A stretch of DNA of 64,000 nt, from positions 21,731-85,730 of the forward strand of contig JAZREA010000018.1 in assembly GCA_045660545.1 (NCBI GenBank). The letters are read 5' to 3'. This DNA comes from JAZREA01 sp045660545. Lineage in GTDB: Bacteria > Bacillota > Clostridia > Monoglobales > Firm-18. How positions within the stretch are numbered: position 1 is the stretch's first letter; the number at the start of each line of letters is the position of its first letter. The translations under genes were made by a program, and so were the position numbers. This document shows, one piece after another, positions 34,209 to 43,815 of this stretch. The notes under the pieces are model-generated. The model had not been told where the DNA came from. It made no database searches and saw only the letters and a program-made list of their open reading frames with translations.

Positions 34209-35534
34209 CTTAGTAATTGTTCCGGCGCCCATCGTTATTACGATATCGCCGGGCTTTACTGATTCTTTAATTTGCTTCGCTATGTCAGAGAAATCTGAAA
34301 TATAGCGGGCATTTTTTATTTCTGCCGCTAAATCCTGTGCTGTTATTCCGACGGTGTTTTTCTCTCTTGCTGCGTAAATGTCTGTTATGATTACGTTGTC
34401 GTACTTGGAAAGAACGGAAACGAAGTCGGAAAACAAAGCCTTTGTTCTGGAAAAAGTATGTGGTTGGAAAATTATGTGGGTTTTATTATGTTGCATATTT
34501 GTAGCTATGCTGTGTGTAGCTAAAATCTCTGTGGGATGATGCGCGTAGTCGTCGTATATTTTAGCTCCGTTGATTTCACCTTTGTATTCAAAACGGCGCT
34601 TTGTTCCGGTAAAATCAGAAATTCCTCTTGCAATAACTTCCGGCGAAACCCCAAACCTGTATGCTGCTGCAAAAACAGCAAGGGCGTTTGAAACATTGTG
34701 TGCCCCGCCGACAGAAAGGCTTATTCTTACCAGAGCGCTGTCCTTGTGCATAACGTCAAAGCTTGCGCATCCGTTTTCGTCGTAGGAGATGTTGGCGTAT
34801 GAAAATTCGCCACTTTTGCCGTAAGTTATTTTTTCACATTCTACGTCTTTTGCGGCTTTTAATACGTTTTGGTCGTCAGCATTAATAACAACAAATCCGT
34901 GCTTTGGAATCTTTTTCATAAACTTATTAAACGACTCGATTATCTGGTCAATTCCGCTGAAATAGTCGAGGTGGTCTTCTTCGATGTTTAAGATTATCGC
35001 AGAATATGGGTTGAACTTTAAAAAGCTGTCAACATATTCGCAACCTTCGAAAACAAGATACTTTTCCGAGCCGATTTTGTAGTTGCCGCCTATCATATTA
35101 AACTCGCCGCCTACAAGCACGGTCGGGTCTAAATCTGCACCCAGCATAACGCTTGATAACATAGAAGTTGTAGTGGTTTTACCGTGCGTGCCGCTTATGG
35201 AAATGGGCATTTCGTACTCTAACATAAGCATACCTAAAAAGTCGGCACGTTCCATTGTCTTGATACCCTTGTCCCTGGCAGCAACAAGCTCGGGATTATC
35301 TTTTGAAATAGCGGCAGTATATACAACCAGGTCCGGGTTTGAAATGTTTTCAGCCCTTTGACCGATATGAATCTCTGCTCCGTCTTTTCTTAAAACTTCA
35401 ATTATTGAACTATCGGACCCGTCTGAACCGGTTACTTTATAACCTCTGACAAGAAGTGTGTGAGCAAGCGCGCTCATGCTGATACCGCCGATACCTATGA
35501 AATGTACATGTTTATGTACGTTTGCTTTTTCCAT
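34179..35534 (-). CDS. murC: UDP-N-acetylmuramate--L-alanine ligase
   Basis: MurC adds L-alanine to UDP-MurNAc with ATP, the first amino acid of the peptidoglycan stem. The 451 residues show 'HFIGIGGISMSALAHTLLVRGYKVTGSD' at the N-terminus, the ATP-binding 'SGTHGKTTTTSML' (about 113-125), 'EGCEYVDSFL' and 'ILNIEEDHLDYF' in the central domain, and 'YDDYAHHPTEI' in the C-terminal domain. ATG 35534 follows AGGGGTG at eight bases. It stands alone on this strand, divergent from spoVG, and converges with the PHP gene with a 30-base overlap. Confidence 0.97.
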   Translation of the reverse strand: MEKANVHKHVHFIGIGGISMSALAHTLLVRGYKVTGSDGSDSSIIEVLRKDGAEIHIGQRAENISNPDLVVYTAAISKDNPELVAARDKGIKTMERADFLGMLMLEYEMPISISGTHGKTTTTSMLSSVMLGADLDPTVLVGGEFNMIGGNYKIGSEKYLVFEGCEYVDSFLKFNPYSAIILNIEEDHLDYFSGIDQIIESFNKFMKKIPKHGFVVINADDQNVLKAAKDVECEKITYGKSGEFSYANISYDENGCASFDVMHKDSALVRISLSVGGAHNVSNALAVFAAAYRFGVSPEVIARGISDFTGTKRRFEYKGEINGAKIYDDYAHHPTEILATHSIATNMQHNKTHIIFQPHTFSRTKALFSDFVSVLSKYDNVIITDIYAAREKNTVGITAQDLAAEIKNARYISDFSDIAKQIKESVKPGDIVITMGAGTITKLSDFILNVE

Positions 35535-35696
35535 AGTTAACACCCCTAAATTTGTTCGTTAAAACAATTTATTAACACTTATTTATTATTATATAACAAA
35601 TTTATCAAAAAATCAAAATATTTATGGATTTTTTTTTGAAAATGTTGTAAAATATATATTGCAAATGAAAATGCTATTTAAAAGGTGGGTAACTAA

Positions 35697-35981
35697 ATGC
35701 AGATTACTGACATCAAAATTAGAAGAATTAATGCCGAGGGCAAGATGAGGGCTGTTGTTTCTATTACCTTTGACAACGAGTTTGTCGTTCATGACATCAA
35801 GGTTATCGAAGGTGCGGACAAGCTTTTTATCGCTATGCCCAGCAGAAAAACTCCTGAGGGTGAGTACAGGGATATTGCACACCCTATTAATTCTAATATG
35901 CGCGAGGTTATTGAGTCTAAAATAATCGAGGCGTACAACGTTGCAAAGGAGTCGGAAGAGACTTCAGCACAGACAGAATAA
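35697..35981 (+). CDS. spoVG: septation regulator SpoVG
   Basis: SpoVG is a small nucleic-acid-binding regulator first described for its effect on asymmetric septation during sporulation, and also active in non-sporulating Firmicutes. The 94 residues cover the family: 'MQITDIKIRRINAEGKMRAVVSITFDNEFVVHDIKVIEG' followed by 'LFIAMPSRKTPEGEYRDIAHPI', then a short acidic tail. RBS AAAGGTGGG. A clear sigma-H promoter could not be identified upstream. It is divergent from murC and followed by a terminator hairpin. Confidence 0.96.
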   Translation: MQITDIKIRRINAEGKMRAVVSITFDNEFVVHDIKVIEGADKLFIAMPSRKTPEGEYRDIAHPINSNMREVIESKIIEAYNVAKESEETSAQTE

Positions 35982-35985
35982 ACTT

Positions 35986-36041
35986 GGAAAGCGTAGGTAT
36001 AAGATTGCAAAACAGCAAGTGTAACTGCGCTTTCCTTTTTG
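35986..36041 (+). terminator. terminator of spoVG
   Basis: Arms GGAAAGCG (35986-35993) and CGCTTTCC (36028-36035) enclose a 34-base region containing a second small stem (TTGC/GCAA) and end in TTTTT. The T-run runs into the -35 of the addB promoter. Confidence 0.65.
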
Positions 36042-36066
36042 CAATTACATATATTTTTGCTATATT
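36039..36066 (+). promoter_or_regulatory. addB promoter
   Basis: TTGCAA (36039-36044) and TATATT (36061-36066) are separated by 16 bp. The start codon is 20 bases downstream. Confidence 0.5.
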
Positions 36067-36085
36067 TACGAAAGGGACGTAGTCT

Positions 36086-39000
36086 ATGTCTTTAAGAATT
36101 GTTTATGGTCTTTCCGGAAGCGGAAAGAGCGAATATTGTTTTAACAAAATTGAAGATATTGTAAATAACACCAAGGCCAAAGTTATCTACATGGTTCCAG
36201 AGCAGTATTCTTTGCAGGCGGAACGCGTTGTTTCGGACCGCTTCGCCAAAAAGGCTATGGACCGCGTTGAAGTTTTAGGCTTTGAGAGACTGGCGAGCAA
36301 GGTGTTTTCTTTGGTTGGGCCTTCGCTTTGCGATTATCTTGACGACAACGCAAAGATTATGCTGGTTGAAAAGGTGCTTTTAAAGTTAAAGGGAAAGCTA
36401 ACGTATTTTTCGACCGGTGCAGATGTTTTTGGGTTTGCGTCCGTTATGGCAGATATTATTAAGACGTTAAAGTCGGCAAATGTTGATTATAACCTTTTAA
36501 TTCAGGCGGCGAACGAATCGAAAAGTGAACAGGTTAAGCTTAAATTTCACGATATTGCGCTTATTTTAGAAGAATACAACAAGTTTTTTATAACACCTTA
36601 TGCAGACAGCGACGACGACCTTTGTGCACTTAAAAGTAAGATTGAAAAGTTTGGGTTGTTTCGTGATACATATATTTTTATGGACAATTACGACTCGTTT
36701 TCAAAACAACAGCTTGATGTTATCAGTGTTCTTTTGAAAAGCTGCCCGCGTGTAACGCTTACTTTAACTTGCGACAGCTTAAAATACGAAGATGATTTTG
36801 CGCTCTTTTACAGGTCGCAGATTACTGCGGATACAGTGATTAAAATGGCAATTGACGGATCTGTTGAAGTTGAGCCAAACGTCTACTTAAAAGGTGATTT
36901 TGACGGCGAATCCGAGCTTTGCTTTTTAAAGAACAACTTTTTTGCGAAAAAGCGGGAAATATCAGAAAAACCAACAAAGGACATCAGCATTTGTGTGGGT
37001 AAAAACTATCTCGAGGAGGTAGAACAGATTGCTACACAAATCAGGCGTCTTGTGAGGAAAAACAATTACAGATACAAAGATATCGCGGTCGTTACAAGAA
37101 ACCCTGACGTGTACTACGGACTTATTGAAAACGTGTTTGAAAAATACGGAATTTTGTACACCATCACAGACCAGACTGCGTCTGCAAACAACTTTTTACA
37201 TGTTGCTATGACCTCGGTTTTTGAAATTCTTGCATCAAACTACTCGTTTGAATCGGTTTTTGGGTTTGTGCGCAGTCCTTTTTGCGCCCTGTCTGATTCC
37301 GACAAGTTTTTGCTCGAAAACTACGTTATTGAGTCGGGCAACACGGCTCAGCTTTGGAAAGTGGGTTACGAAACAAAATATAAGGGAAGTTTTAGCGACT
37401 ACGACTTTGAGAGGATATGCAGAGCCTTTGACTATGTGAGAGACTGCATAGATTCCTTTGCAAAGCACTTTGCAGGAAGAAAAAAAGCCTCTGATATTGT
37501 TCAGGCATACAGCGACTTTTTAGACTACATAAAGGCGGAAGATGTAGTTAAAAAAATTGTTTTACGTATGAGAAAATCGGGTAAAATGCGCCTTGCGGAC
37601 GAGACGCTTTCGGTGTACACGCACATTATTAATTCTGTAAACCAGATGAACCTTTATTTTGGTGAAGATAATATTACTTTTGAAAAATTTTATAAGATCC
37701 TCAAAACCAGTATTGAAAATCCAAGCATAGGCAACATACCAACAGGAGTTGACGATGTTTTGGTTACGAGCATTGACAGGTTCCGTGGGCTTCGGGCAAA
37801 GGCTTTGTTTGTCTTGGGTGCCGTTGAAGGAAGTATTCCCCGTGGATATATAGGAGAGGGCCTGTTAAAGGACGGCGAGCTTAAAGTTTTAGGCATTGAA
37901 GAGACTGTTTTAAGAAAACACTCCGACGAAAACTACGTTGTTTACAGACTGTTTTCTTCCGCTTGCGATAAGCTTTATGTCTCTTACCCGATTGCTGACA
38001 ACGAGGGTGGTGCGGTAGCCCCTTCGCAAATTGTTGCTGATATTAAGGAAATATTCCCAAATGTAAATATAATTCAAAATGTGTATCAAAAGCTTAACTA
38101 CATAGATGAGATAGAAGGTGTTGTTCCTACTTTTAACAAGGTCATACAGCACAAGGCGGAAGGTTTTTGGGAACAGGCGCTGTTGTGGTTTAAAAACAAC
38201 AGGCCCGATTACTATGCGGTTTTATGCAAGGCGAAAGAATATGACAACTTGCCCGAAAAACTGCTTTTTGAAAACGTAAGGGCCCTTTACAGAACGGAAA
38301 ATATGAAATCAAGTATATCTAAAATCGAAATGTATAACAGGTGCGCTTTTTCGTACTTTGTTCGTTACGGGCTAAATGTCAGGGAAAGAAACGTATATCA
38401 GTTACAAGCAAGAGACTACGGCACATATGCTCACGAAATTGTTGATAAGTATTCGGACTTTCTTAAAGAAAACGGCTCTGCAAATATAAGCGAAGAGTTG
38501 TGCGCTAAAAAGACTGCTGAGATTACAAAAGCCGTGCTGGACGAAGCGCTAAGCGGATATTACAAAGAGTCTGAAAGAAACAGATATGTATATAACAAAA
38601 TGCAGCAGATGATGAATACTGTTCTATGGAACATTACTCAGTTTTATAACGAAAACGAGTACGTCTTGCTTGGAAACGAAGTGGAGTTTGAGGACGGCGG
38701 CTTCTTTGAACCGATTGAAATTGAGCTTTCCGATAAAAGCGTTGTAAGGCTCACGGGAAAGGTCGACAGGGTAGACGTAAGACGGACTGATAATGGAGAC
38801 TTTATCAGTATTGTAGACTACAAGTCGAGTGAAAAGAACATTGAATTTGAAAAGATACTCTGTGGCGTTCAGATTCAGTTGCCCGTTTATCTTAAAGCTA
38901 TATCCGAAGGTTTGTCAAAAGGTGAAAGGGCTGTTATGCCTGCCGCTATGTTCTATTATCACATAGACGACCCGATAGTTGACGCTAAAAAAACACTTTC

Positions 39001-39346
39001 GGACGATAAGATTAAACAGGAAGTTTTAAAGAAGCTGAGAATGAAGGGAATTATAATCGAAAGCGAGGAAATATCAGGGCTTTATACGATTAAGAAAAAC
39101 ATTACTTCTTCAAGGATTGACAAGCTTTGTAACACCGCTATTAATAAGGTCAAGACAACGCTTGATAAAATAGTCGGCGGCGACATATCCATTAACCCGC
39201 TGAGGTTCGGGCAGTCTACGTCGTGCGACTATTGCCCTTATTGGAATGTATGCAGCTTTGACACAGCTCTTAATAAAAACGAGTATAAAAACCGCAAAAA
39301 ACTGGATATGGAGGAGTTTTTTGAATATGCAGACAAGATGGACTAA
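36086..39346 (+). CDS. addB: ATP-dependent helicase/nuclease subunit B
   Basis: AddB is the partner of AddA in the AddAB helicase-nuclease that processes double-strand ends to start recombination. The 1086 residues open with a Walker A 'GLSGSGKSEYC' (about 8-18). The C-terminal nuclease domain has 'LTGKVDRVDV...ISIVDYKSSEKN' with the catalytic Asp and Lys. An iron-sulphur clasp is formed by one Cys in 'YNRCAFSYFVRYGL' (about 752) and three in 'TSCDYCPYWNVC' (about 1046-1056), all present. RBS AAAGGGA. Its end overlaps addA by 20 bases. Confidence 0.95.
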   Translation: MSLRIVYGLSGSGKSEYCFNKIEDIVNNTKAKVIYMVPEQYSLQAERVVSDRFAKKAMDRVEVLGFERLASKVFSLVGPSLCDYLDDNAKIMLVEKVLLKLKGKLTYFSTGADVFGFASVMADIIKTLKSANVDYNLLIQAANESKSEQVKLKFHDIALILEEYNKFFITPYADSDDDLCALKSKIEKFGLFRDTYIFMDNYDSFSKQQLDVISVLLKSCPRVTLTLTCDSLKYEDDFALFYRSQITADTVIKMAIDGSVEVEPNVYLKGDFDGESELCFLKNNFFAKKREISEKPTKDISICVGKNYLEEVEQIATQIRRLVRKNNYRYKDIAVVTRNPDVYYGLIENVFEKYGILYTITDQTASANNFLHVAMTSVFEILASNYSFESVFGFVRSPFCALSDSDKFLLENYVIESGNTAQLWKVGYETKYKGSFSDYDFERICRAFDYVRDCIDSFAKHFAGRKKASDIVQAYSDFLDYIKAEDVVKKIVLRMRKSGKMRLADETLSVYTHIINSVNQMNLYFGEDNITFEKFYKILKTSIENPSIGNIPTGVDDVLVTSIDRFRGLRAKALFVLGAVEGSIPRGYIGEGLLKDGELKVLGIEETVLRKHSDENYVVYRLFSSACDKLYVSYPIADNEGGAVAPSQIVADIKEIFPNVNIIQNVYQKLNYIDEIEGVVPTFNKVIQHKAEGFWEQALLWFKNNRPDYYAVLCKAKEYDNLPEKLLFENVRALYRTENMKSSISKIEMYNRCAFSYFVRYGLNVRERNVYQLQARDYGTYAHEIVDKYSDFLKENGSANISEELCAKKTAEITKAVLDEALSGYYKESERNRYVYNKMQQMMNTVLWNITQFYNENEYVLLGNEVEFEDGGFFEPIEIELSDKSVVRLTGKVDRVDVRRTDNGDFISIVDYKSSEKNIEFEKILCGVQIQLPVYLKAISEGLSKGERAVMPAAMFYYHIDDPIVDAKKTLSDDKIKQEVLKKLRMKGIIIESEEISGLYTIKKNITSSRIDKLCNTAINKVKTTLDKIVGGDISINPLRFGQSTSCDYCPYWNVCSFDTALNKNEYKNRKKLDMEEFFEYADKMD

Positions 39347-42300
39347 AAACCAACAAAAAGCGATTGACATCAAAAATACCAACGTTTTAGTCTCTGCTGC
39401 CGCAGGTTCGGGTAAAACTGCCGTTTTGGTTGAGCGTGTTATTAAAAAGATTACCGACGAAAACGATAAAGTGTATGTTAACGAGCTTTTGATTTCTACT
39501 TTTACAAAGGCTGCCGCAACAGAGATGAGAGAAAGAATATATAACGCCCTCGCTGCAAAAATTAAGGAGCAGCCTGAAAATCCGTATTTAAGAGAACAGC
39601 TTGTTTTGCTTAATCAGGCGCAGATTTCGACTGTTCATTCGTTTTGTACAAACTTGCTAAGGGATAACTTTCACAGAATTAACCTAAGGCACGACTTTAA
39701 AATCGCAGAGGAAGTAAAAGTTGATGAGATTAAAAAAGCTGCGATTAACGCCGTTTTGGAGCGGAATTATCAAGACGCAACAGATGACTTTTTAAAAACA
39801 GTTGATGCCTTTGGCGGAAAGAAAAATGACGACGGCGTTGTTGAGATAGTCTTAAACCTCTACGGCTTTGCGGACAGCCTTGCACATCCGTCAGAATGGC
39901 TCGACTATTGTGTTGACTTAAAGAGCAAAATACCGATCTACAGACAAACCATGCGCGAGATGGCAATGGAAGGTTTAAACAACGTGCTCGACAAGTACAA
40001 AAGTGCGCTCGATGTTATATATACCGACCCGGGCCTTTCACCGTATATATCCACGTTCGAGGAAGGTATACGCGAAATTAACGATGCGACAGGAAAACTC
40101 GATGACTACGGGGCAGTTGCAGTAATTTTGGAACAATTTTTGTCGCGAAGACTTGCCTCGAAAAGCAAGGACGCCGACGAGCAAAACGTCAAGTTTGTTA
40201 AAGCTCAAAGAGAAGCTGCTAAAAAAACCGCTGAAAAGGTATATAATCAGTACTGTGTAACGGACGACGACATATTAAATGATATCGAGGCGGTTACTAC
40301 GTATGTACGTGAGTTTGTTAGACTTACCAAGGAGTTTTCGAACGAATTTTCTAAAATCAAGAGAGAAGAAAATCTTCTGGACTTTTCCGACCTTGAACAT
40401 TTTGCCGTATCTTTGCTGGAAGAAAACGAAGATGTAAGATGCGAATTAAAAGGAAAATACAAAGAAATATTCGTTGACGAGTATCAGGACACAAACGGCG
40501 TGCAGTCGTATTTGTTCGAGCTATTAACAAATGGAAACAATTTGTTTTTGGTAGGTGACGTAAAACAAAGTATTTATGGGTTTAGAAATTCTAATCCACA
40601 GTATTTTGTAGAGAAATATGACCGTTATTCAATTGACGGAAATGAAAGCGGTACTGATATTTTGCTTTTGCATAATTTCCGTAGCAGTAACGCGCTACTC
40701 GCCTTTGTAAATACTGTTTTTTCTGCTCTAATGAGTGAAAAATTAGGTGATGTCCCCTATAACGACGAGCACAGACTTGTGTTTGCAAACGAGGATGTTC
40801 ACAGTCTCGAAGAGACAGCAGAGGTACATATAATTGACACAAGCTCTGCGACAGACGATGACGATGATGACCTGATGAGCAACGTTGCGCTTGAGGCTGA
40901 ATTTATAGCAAACAGAATAAGCAGACTTGTTGATGAAGAAAAGATTGATGTTTTCGATAAGGAAACAGGCAAGAACAGGCCCGTTACTTATAAGGATATT
41001 GTTATACTTTTAAGAAAGACAAAGGGAGTCGCAGACGTATATGCTGAGGCGCTTATTTCAAGAGGGATACCTGTTTACACCGAGGAAAAGGGCGCGTACT
41101 TTAATACTATTGAGGTTGCGACTGTGATATCTTATCTTAAAATAGTTGAAAATCCGTTGCAGGACATACCTATGCTTGCCGTTATGAGAAGTCCTATATT
41201 TGGTTTTGACGACAACCTTATTGCAAAAATCAGGGCAAAAAACAGATACGATTCGTTATATAACGTGCTTAAAAACAGCGACGAAGAGATGGCAAAAGCT
41301 TTTATAGAAAAGCTTGATGAGCTAATCGAAGAGTCAAAGATTAACGACGTTGACTATATTGTTAGAAAAATTGTGTACGAATCAGGGTATTACAGCTTTG
41401 TCGGCGGGTTGCCTGAAGGCGATAGGAGGATGGCTAATTTAAGCTCACTTTGTCAAAGAGCCTCGGAGTTTTGTAATGGCGTTTTCAAAGGCGTTTTTAA
41501 ATTTATTAATTACTTAGAAAGTATGGTTGCAAGCGGTAAGGAGTATTCTGCTGCAAAGCTTCTTGGTGCAAACGACAACGTAGTCAGTATAAGTACAATT
41601 CATAAAAGTAAGGGACTTGAATATCCCGTCGTGATACTCCCTGACTGCGCAAGAAAGTTTAACGAAACAGATATGACTAAGCAGTGTGTTTTTGACGAAA
41701 AGCTTGGGCTTGCGGTTAATGCGGTTGATACAAAAAGAAGGCTGAAATACCCGCCATACATGAAGTACGCTATTGCCGAAAAGAAGAGGAGTGACCTGTG
41801 GTCCGAGGAAGTTCGACTGCTGTATGTTGCCCTTACACGTGCAAAGCATAAGCTGATAATCAGCGCATCGCTAAGTAAGGCCGAAGAGATGCTAAGTACT
41901 TTTGCATGTCTTGGCGTTAATCCCTATTCGTTTAAGGCAGAAAACAGCTATATTAAGTGGATTGTTACGGCGCTTGGCGGTAAAGGCATTTCACTTTACA
42001 CAAGGGAAATGGCGCTTGATTACCGCTCAGTAAAATCACCTGATGTGGTAAAGGGCGCGGTAATTGATTACAGCGAATTTTATGATGAAATTGACAAAAG
42101 GTTAAAGTACAAATATCCTTATCAAAACCGTAAAAACATTCCCTCAAAGCGCTCGATTAGTGAAATTGCGACCGTCAGCGATGAGAACATACATCTTGCA
42201 AAAATCAGACAATCCGAGCGAGGACTAAGCGCTGCACAAAAGGGTACAATTGTTCACTTTGTATTGCAAAACATAGACCTTACCAACGTCGGAAGTGTTT

Positions 42301-42689
42301 CGGATATTAGAGTGCAGCTTGAAAAGATGTTTCAACTCGGGATGTTGGAGCGAGAGTACGAAGAGTTTATTGACTGTGAGGCTATACACGGATTTTTTAC
42401 GAGCGATGTAGGCAGGAGGATGCTTTCTTCCGACGACGTTTACAGAGAATTTAAGTTCTGTGTAGAATTGCCGTCAACCGAGGCCGGATACGACGAGGAG
42501 GAAGAGTATGTGCTTGTGCAGGGTGTTATAGACTGTTGCTTTGTTGAGGACGGAGAGTTTGTGATTATAGACTATAAAACCGGAAGTATGCAGGATAAAT
42601 ATAAAAATCAGCTTAACCTGTACGCAAGATGCCTTAGCGTTGCAACCGGTAAAAATGTTAAGGAGACTAAAATTTATCCGTTAATATAA
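39327..42689 (+). CDS. addA: ATP-dependent helicase/nuclease subunit A
   Basis: AddA is the UvrD-like 3'-5' helicase and second nuclease of the AddAB complex. ATG 39327 (1120 residues) begins 'MQTRWTKNQQKAID', as expected for the family; the longer frame from 39246 lies inside addB. Helicase motifs: Walker A 'AAAGSGKTAVLVERV' (about 25-39), 'DFSDLEHFA', motif II 'IFVDEYQDTN' (about 388), 'LVGDVKQSIYGFRNS', 'STIHKSKGLEYPVVIL' (motif V) and 'LLYVALTRAKHKL' (motif VI). The C-terminal nuclease shows 'VQGVIDCCF...FVIIDYKTGS'. GGAGGAG precedes the start. Translationally coupled to addB. Confidence 0.96.
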   Translation: MQTRWTKNQQKAIDIKNTNVLVSAAAGSGKTAVLVERVIKKITDENDKVYVNELLISTFTKAAATEMRERIYNALAAKIKEQPENPYLREQLVLLNQAQISTVHSFCTNLLRDNFHRINLRHDFKIAEEVKVDEIKKAAINAVLERNYQDATDDFLKTVDAFGGKKNDDGVVEIVLNLYGFADSLAHPSEWLDYCVDLKSKIPIYRQTMREMAMEGLNNVLDKYKSALDVIYTDPGLSPYISTFEEGIREINDATGKLDDYGAVAVILEQFLSRRLASKSKDADEQNVKFVKAQREAAKKTAEKVYNQYCVTDDDILNDIEAVTTYVREFVRLTKEFSNEFSKIKREENLLDFSDLEHFAVSLLEENEDVRCELKGKYKEIFVDEYQDTNGVQSYLFELLTNGNNLFLVGDVKQSIYGFRNSNPQYFVEKYDRYSIDGNESGTDILLLHNFRSSNALLAFVNTVFSALMSEKLGDVPYNDEHRLVFANEDVHSLEETAEVHIIDTSSATDDDDDDLMSNVALEAEFIANRISRLVDEEKIDVFDKETGKNRPVTYKDIVILLRKTKGVADVYAEALISRGIPVYTEEKGAYFNTIEVATVISYLKIVENPLQDIPMLAVMRSPIFGFDDNLIAKIRAKNRYDSLYNVLKNSDEEMAKAFIEKLDELIEESKINDVDYIVRKIVYESGYYSFVGGLPEGDRRMANLSSLCQRASEFCNGVFKGVFKFINYLESMVASGKEYSAAKLLGANDNVVSISTIHKSKGLEYPVVILPDCARKFNETDMTKQCVFDEKLGLAVNAVDTKRRLKYPPYMKYAIAEKKRSDLWSEEVRLLYVALTRAKHKLIISASLSKAEEMLSTFACLGVNPYSFKAENSYIKWIVTALGGKGISLYTREMALDYRSVKSPDVVKGAVIDYSEFYDEIDKRLKYKYPYQNRKNIPSKRSISEIATVSDENIHLAKIRQSERGLSAAQKGTIVHFVLQNIDLTNVGSVSDIRVQLEKMFQLGMLEREYEEFIDCEAIHGFFTSDVGRRMLSSDDVYREFKFCVELPSTEAGYDEEEEYVLVQGVIDCCFVEDGEFVIIDYKTGSMQDKYKNQLNLYARCLSVATGKNVKETKIYPLI

Positions 42690-42721
42690 CTATTATTTGG
42701 TAAAATATAGCTCTTAAACTC

Positions 42722-42750
42722 TTGAAAGACGCAAAAAAATATGTTATAAT
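42722..42750 (+). promoter_or_regulatory. pheST promoter
   Basis: TTGAAA (42722-42727) and TATAAT (42745-42750) with a 17-bp spacer and TG at 42742-42743 (extended -10). The leader to pheS is only about 27 bases, too short for a T-box. Confidence 0.75.
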
Positions 42751-42783
42751 TAACGAAGTTTGTAAGAATTGGAGTGATTTTTT

Positions 42784-43803
42784 ATGAGACAAAAGCTCGA
42801 ACAGATTAAAGAGGCTTCGCTTGATGCCGTTAAAAATATAAAAGACAGAGCTGCTCTTGACGCATTTAAGGTCGAATTTTTGGGTAAAAAAGGCAGACTT
42901 ACTGATGTTTTAAGAGGTATGGGTGCTCTCTCTGCTGAGGAAAGGCCGGTTATAGGTCAGCTTGCCAACGAAATAAGGTCTTTTATAGAGGGACAGGTTT
43001 CTGAGATTTCCGCAGAAATCGACAAGGCAGAAACTTTAAAAAAGCTTGCTGATGAGACAATTGACGTTACCTTGCCCGGCAAGTCTGTGCAGATGGGTAA
43101 GAAGCACCCGCTGACGATTGTTTTAGACGAGCTTAAAGATATATTTATCGGTATGGGATTTGAAATTGCGGAAGGTCCTGAAATCGAGACTGACTACTAT
43201 AACTTTGAGGCGCTTAACATTCCAAAGGACCATCCTGCAAGAGATACACAGGATACCTTTTACATCAGCGAAAATGTGTTACTTAGAACACAGACTTCGC
43301 CTTGTCAGGTAAGAACTATGGAAAAGAAGAAACCGCCGATAAGGATGATTTCTCCGGGACGAGTTTTCAGAAGCGACAATCTTGATGCTACGCATTCTCC
43401 TCTTTTCCACCAGATAGAAGGCCTTGTTGTTGACAAGGGCGTTACTATGGCGGACCTTAAAGGTACTTTGGAAGTATTTTGCAAAAAGCTTTACGGCGAT
43501 GATATAAGTGTTCGTTTCAGACCGCATCACTTCCCGTTTACAGAGCCAAGTGCAGAGCTTGACATTTCTTGCCCTGCTTGTCATGGTACGGGTTGCAGAG
43601 TATGTAAGGGTGAAGGCTGGATTGAAATTTTGGGTGCGGGTATGGTTCATCCTAAGGTTTTAAGAGGATGCGGCATTGATCCGGAAGAGTACAGCGGATT
43701 TGCGTTTGGTATAGGGCTTGAACGTATCGTTATGAGAAGGTTTGATATTGACGATATTCGTATGTTCTACGAAAACGACTTGCGTTTCTTAAAACAGTTT
43801 TAG
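42784..43803 (+). CDS. pheS: phenylalanine--tRNA ligase alpha subunit
   Basis: PheS is the catalytic subunit of the alpha2-beta2 phenylalanyl-tRNA synthetase. The 339 residues have an N-terminal coiled-coil arm (about 1-90) and the class II core: 'HPLTIVLDELKDIFIGMGFEIAEGPEIETDYYNFEALN', motif 2 'RVFRSDNLDATHSPLFHQIEGLVVD', and motif 3 'FGIGLERIVMRRF' near the end. A zinc-like insertion 'CPACHGTGCRVCKGEGW' (about 260) occurs in many clostridial PheS. RBS TTGGAGTG. pheT follows 12 bases after the stop. Confidence 0.97.
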   Translation: MRQKLEQIKEASLDAVKNIKDRAALDAFKVEFLGKKGRLTDVLRGMGALSAEERPVIGQLANEIRSFIEGQVSEISAEIDKAETLKKLADETIDVTLPGKSVQMGKKHPLTIVLDELKDIFIGMGFEIAEGPEIETDYYNFEALNIPKDHPARDTQDTFYISENVLLRTQTSPCQVRTMEKKKPPIRMISPGRVFRSDNLDATHSPLFHQIEGLVVDKGVTMADLKGTLEVFCKKLYGDDISVRFRPHHFPFTEPSAELDISCPACHGTGCRVCKGEGWIEILGAGMVHPKVLRGCGIDPEEYSGFAFGIGLERIVMRRFDIDDIRMFYENDLRFLKQF

Positions 43804-43815
43804 GAGGTAATTTAG

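Noticed and set aside
35620..35690. Sigma-H promoter for spoVG
   Set aside because: Sequences such as TTTATGGATTT and GAAAAT occur, but no pair with the right -10 element and spacing.
42690..42783. Possible T-box ahead of pheS
   Set aside because: The promoter leaves a leader of only about 27 bases, and no T-box sequence or specifier stem is present.
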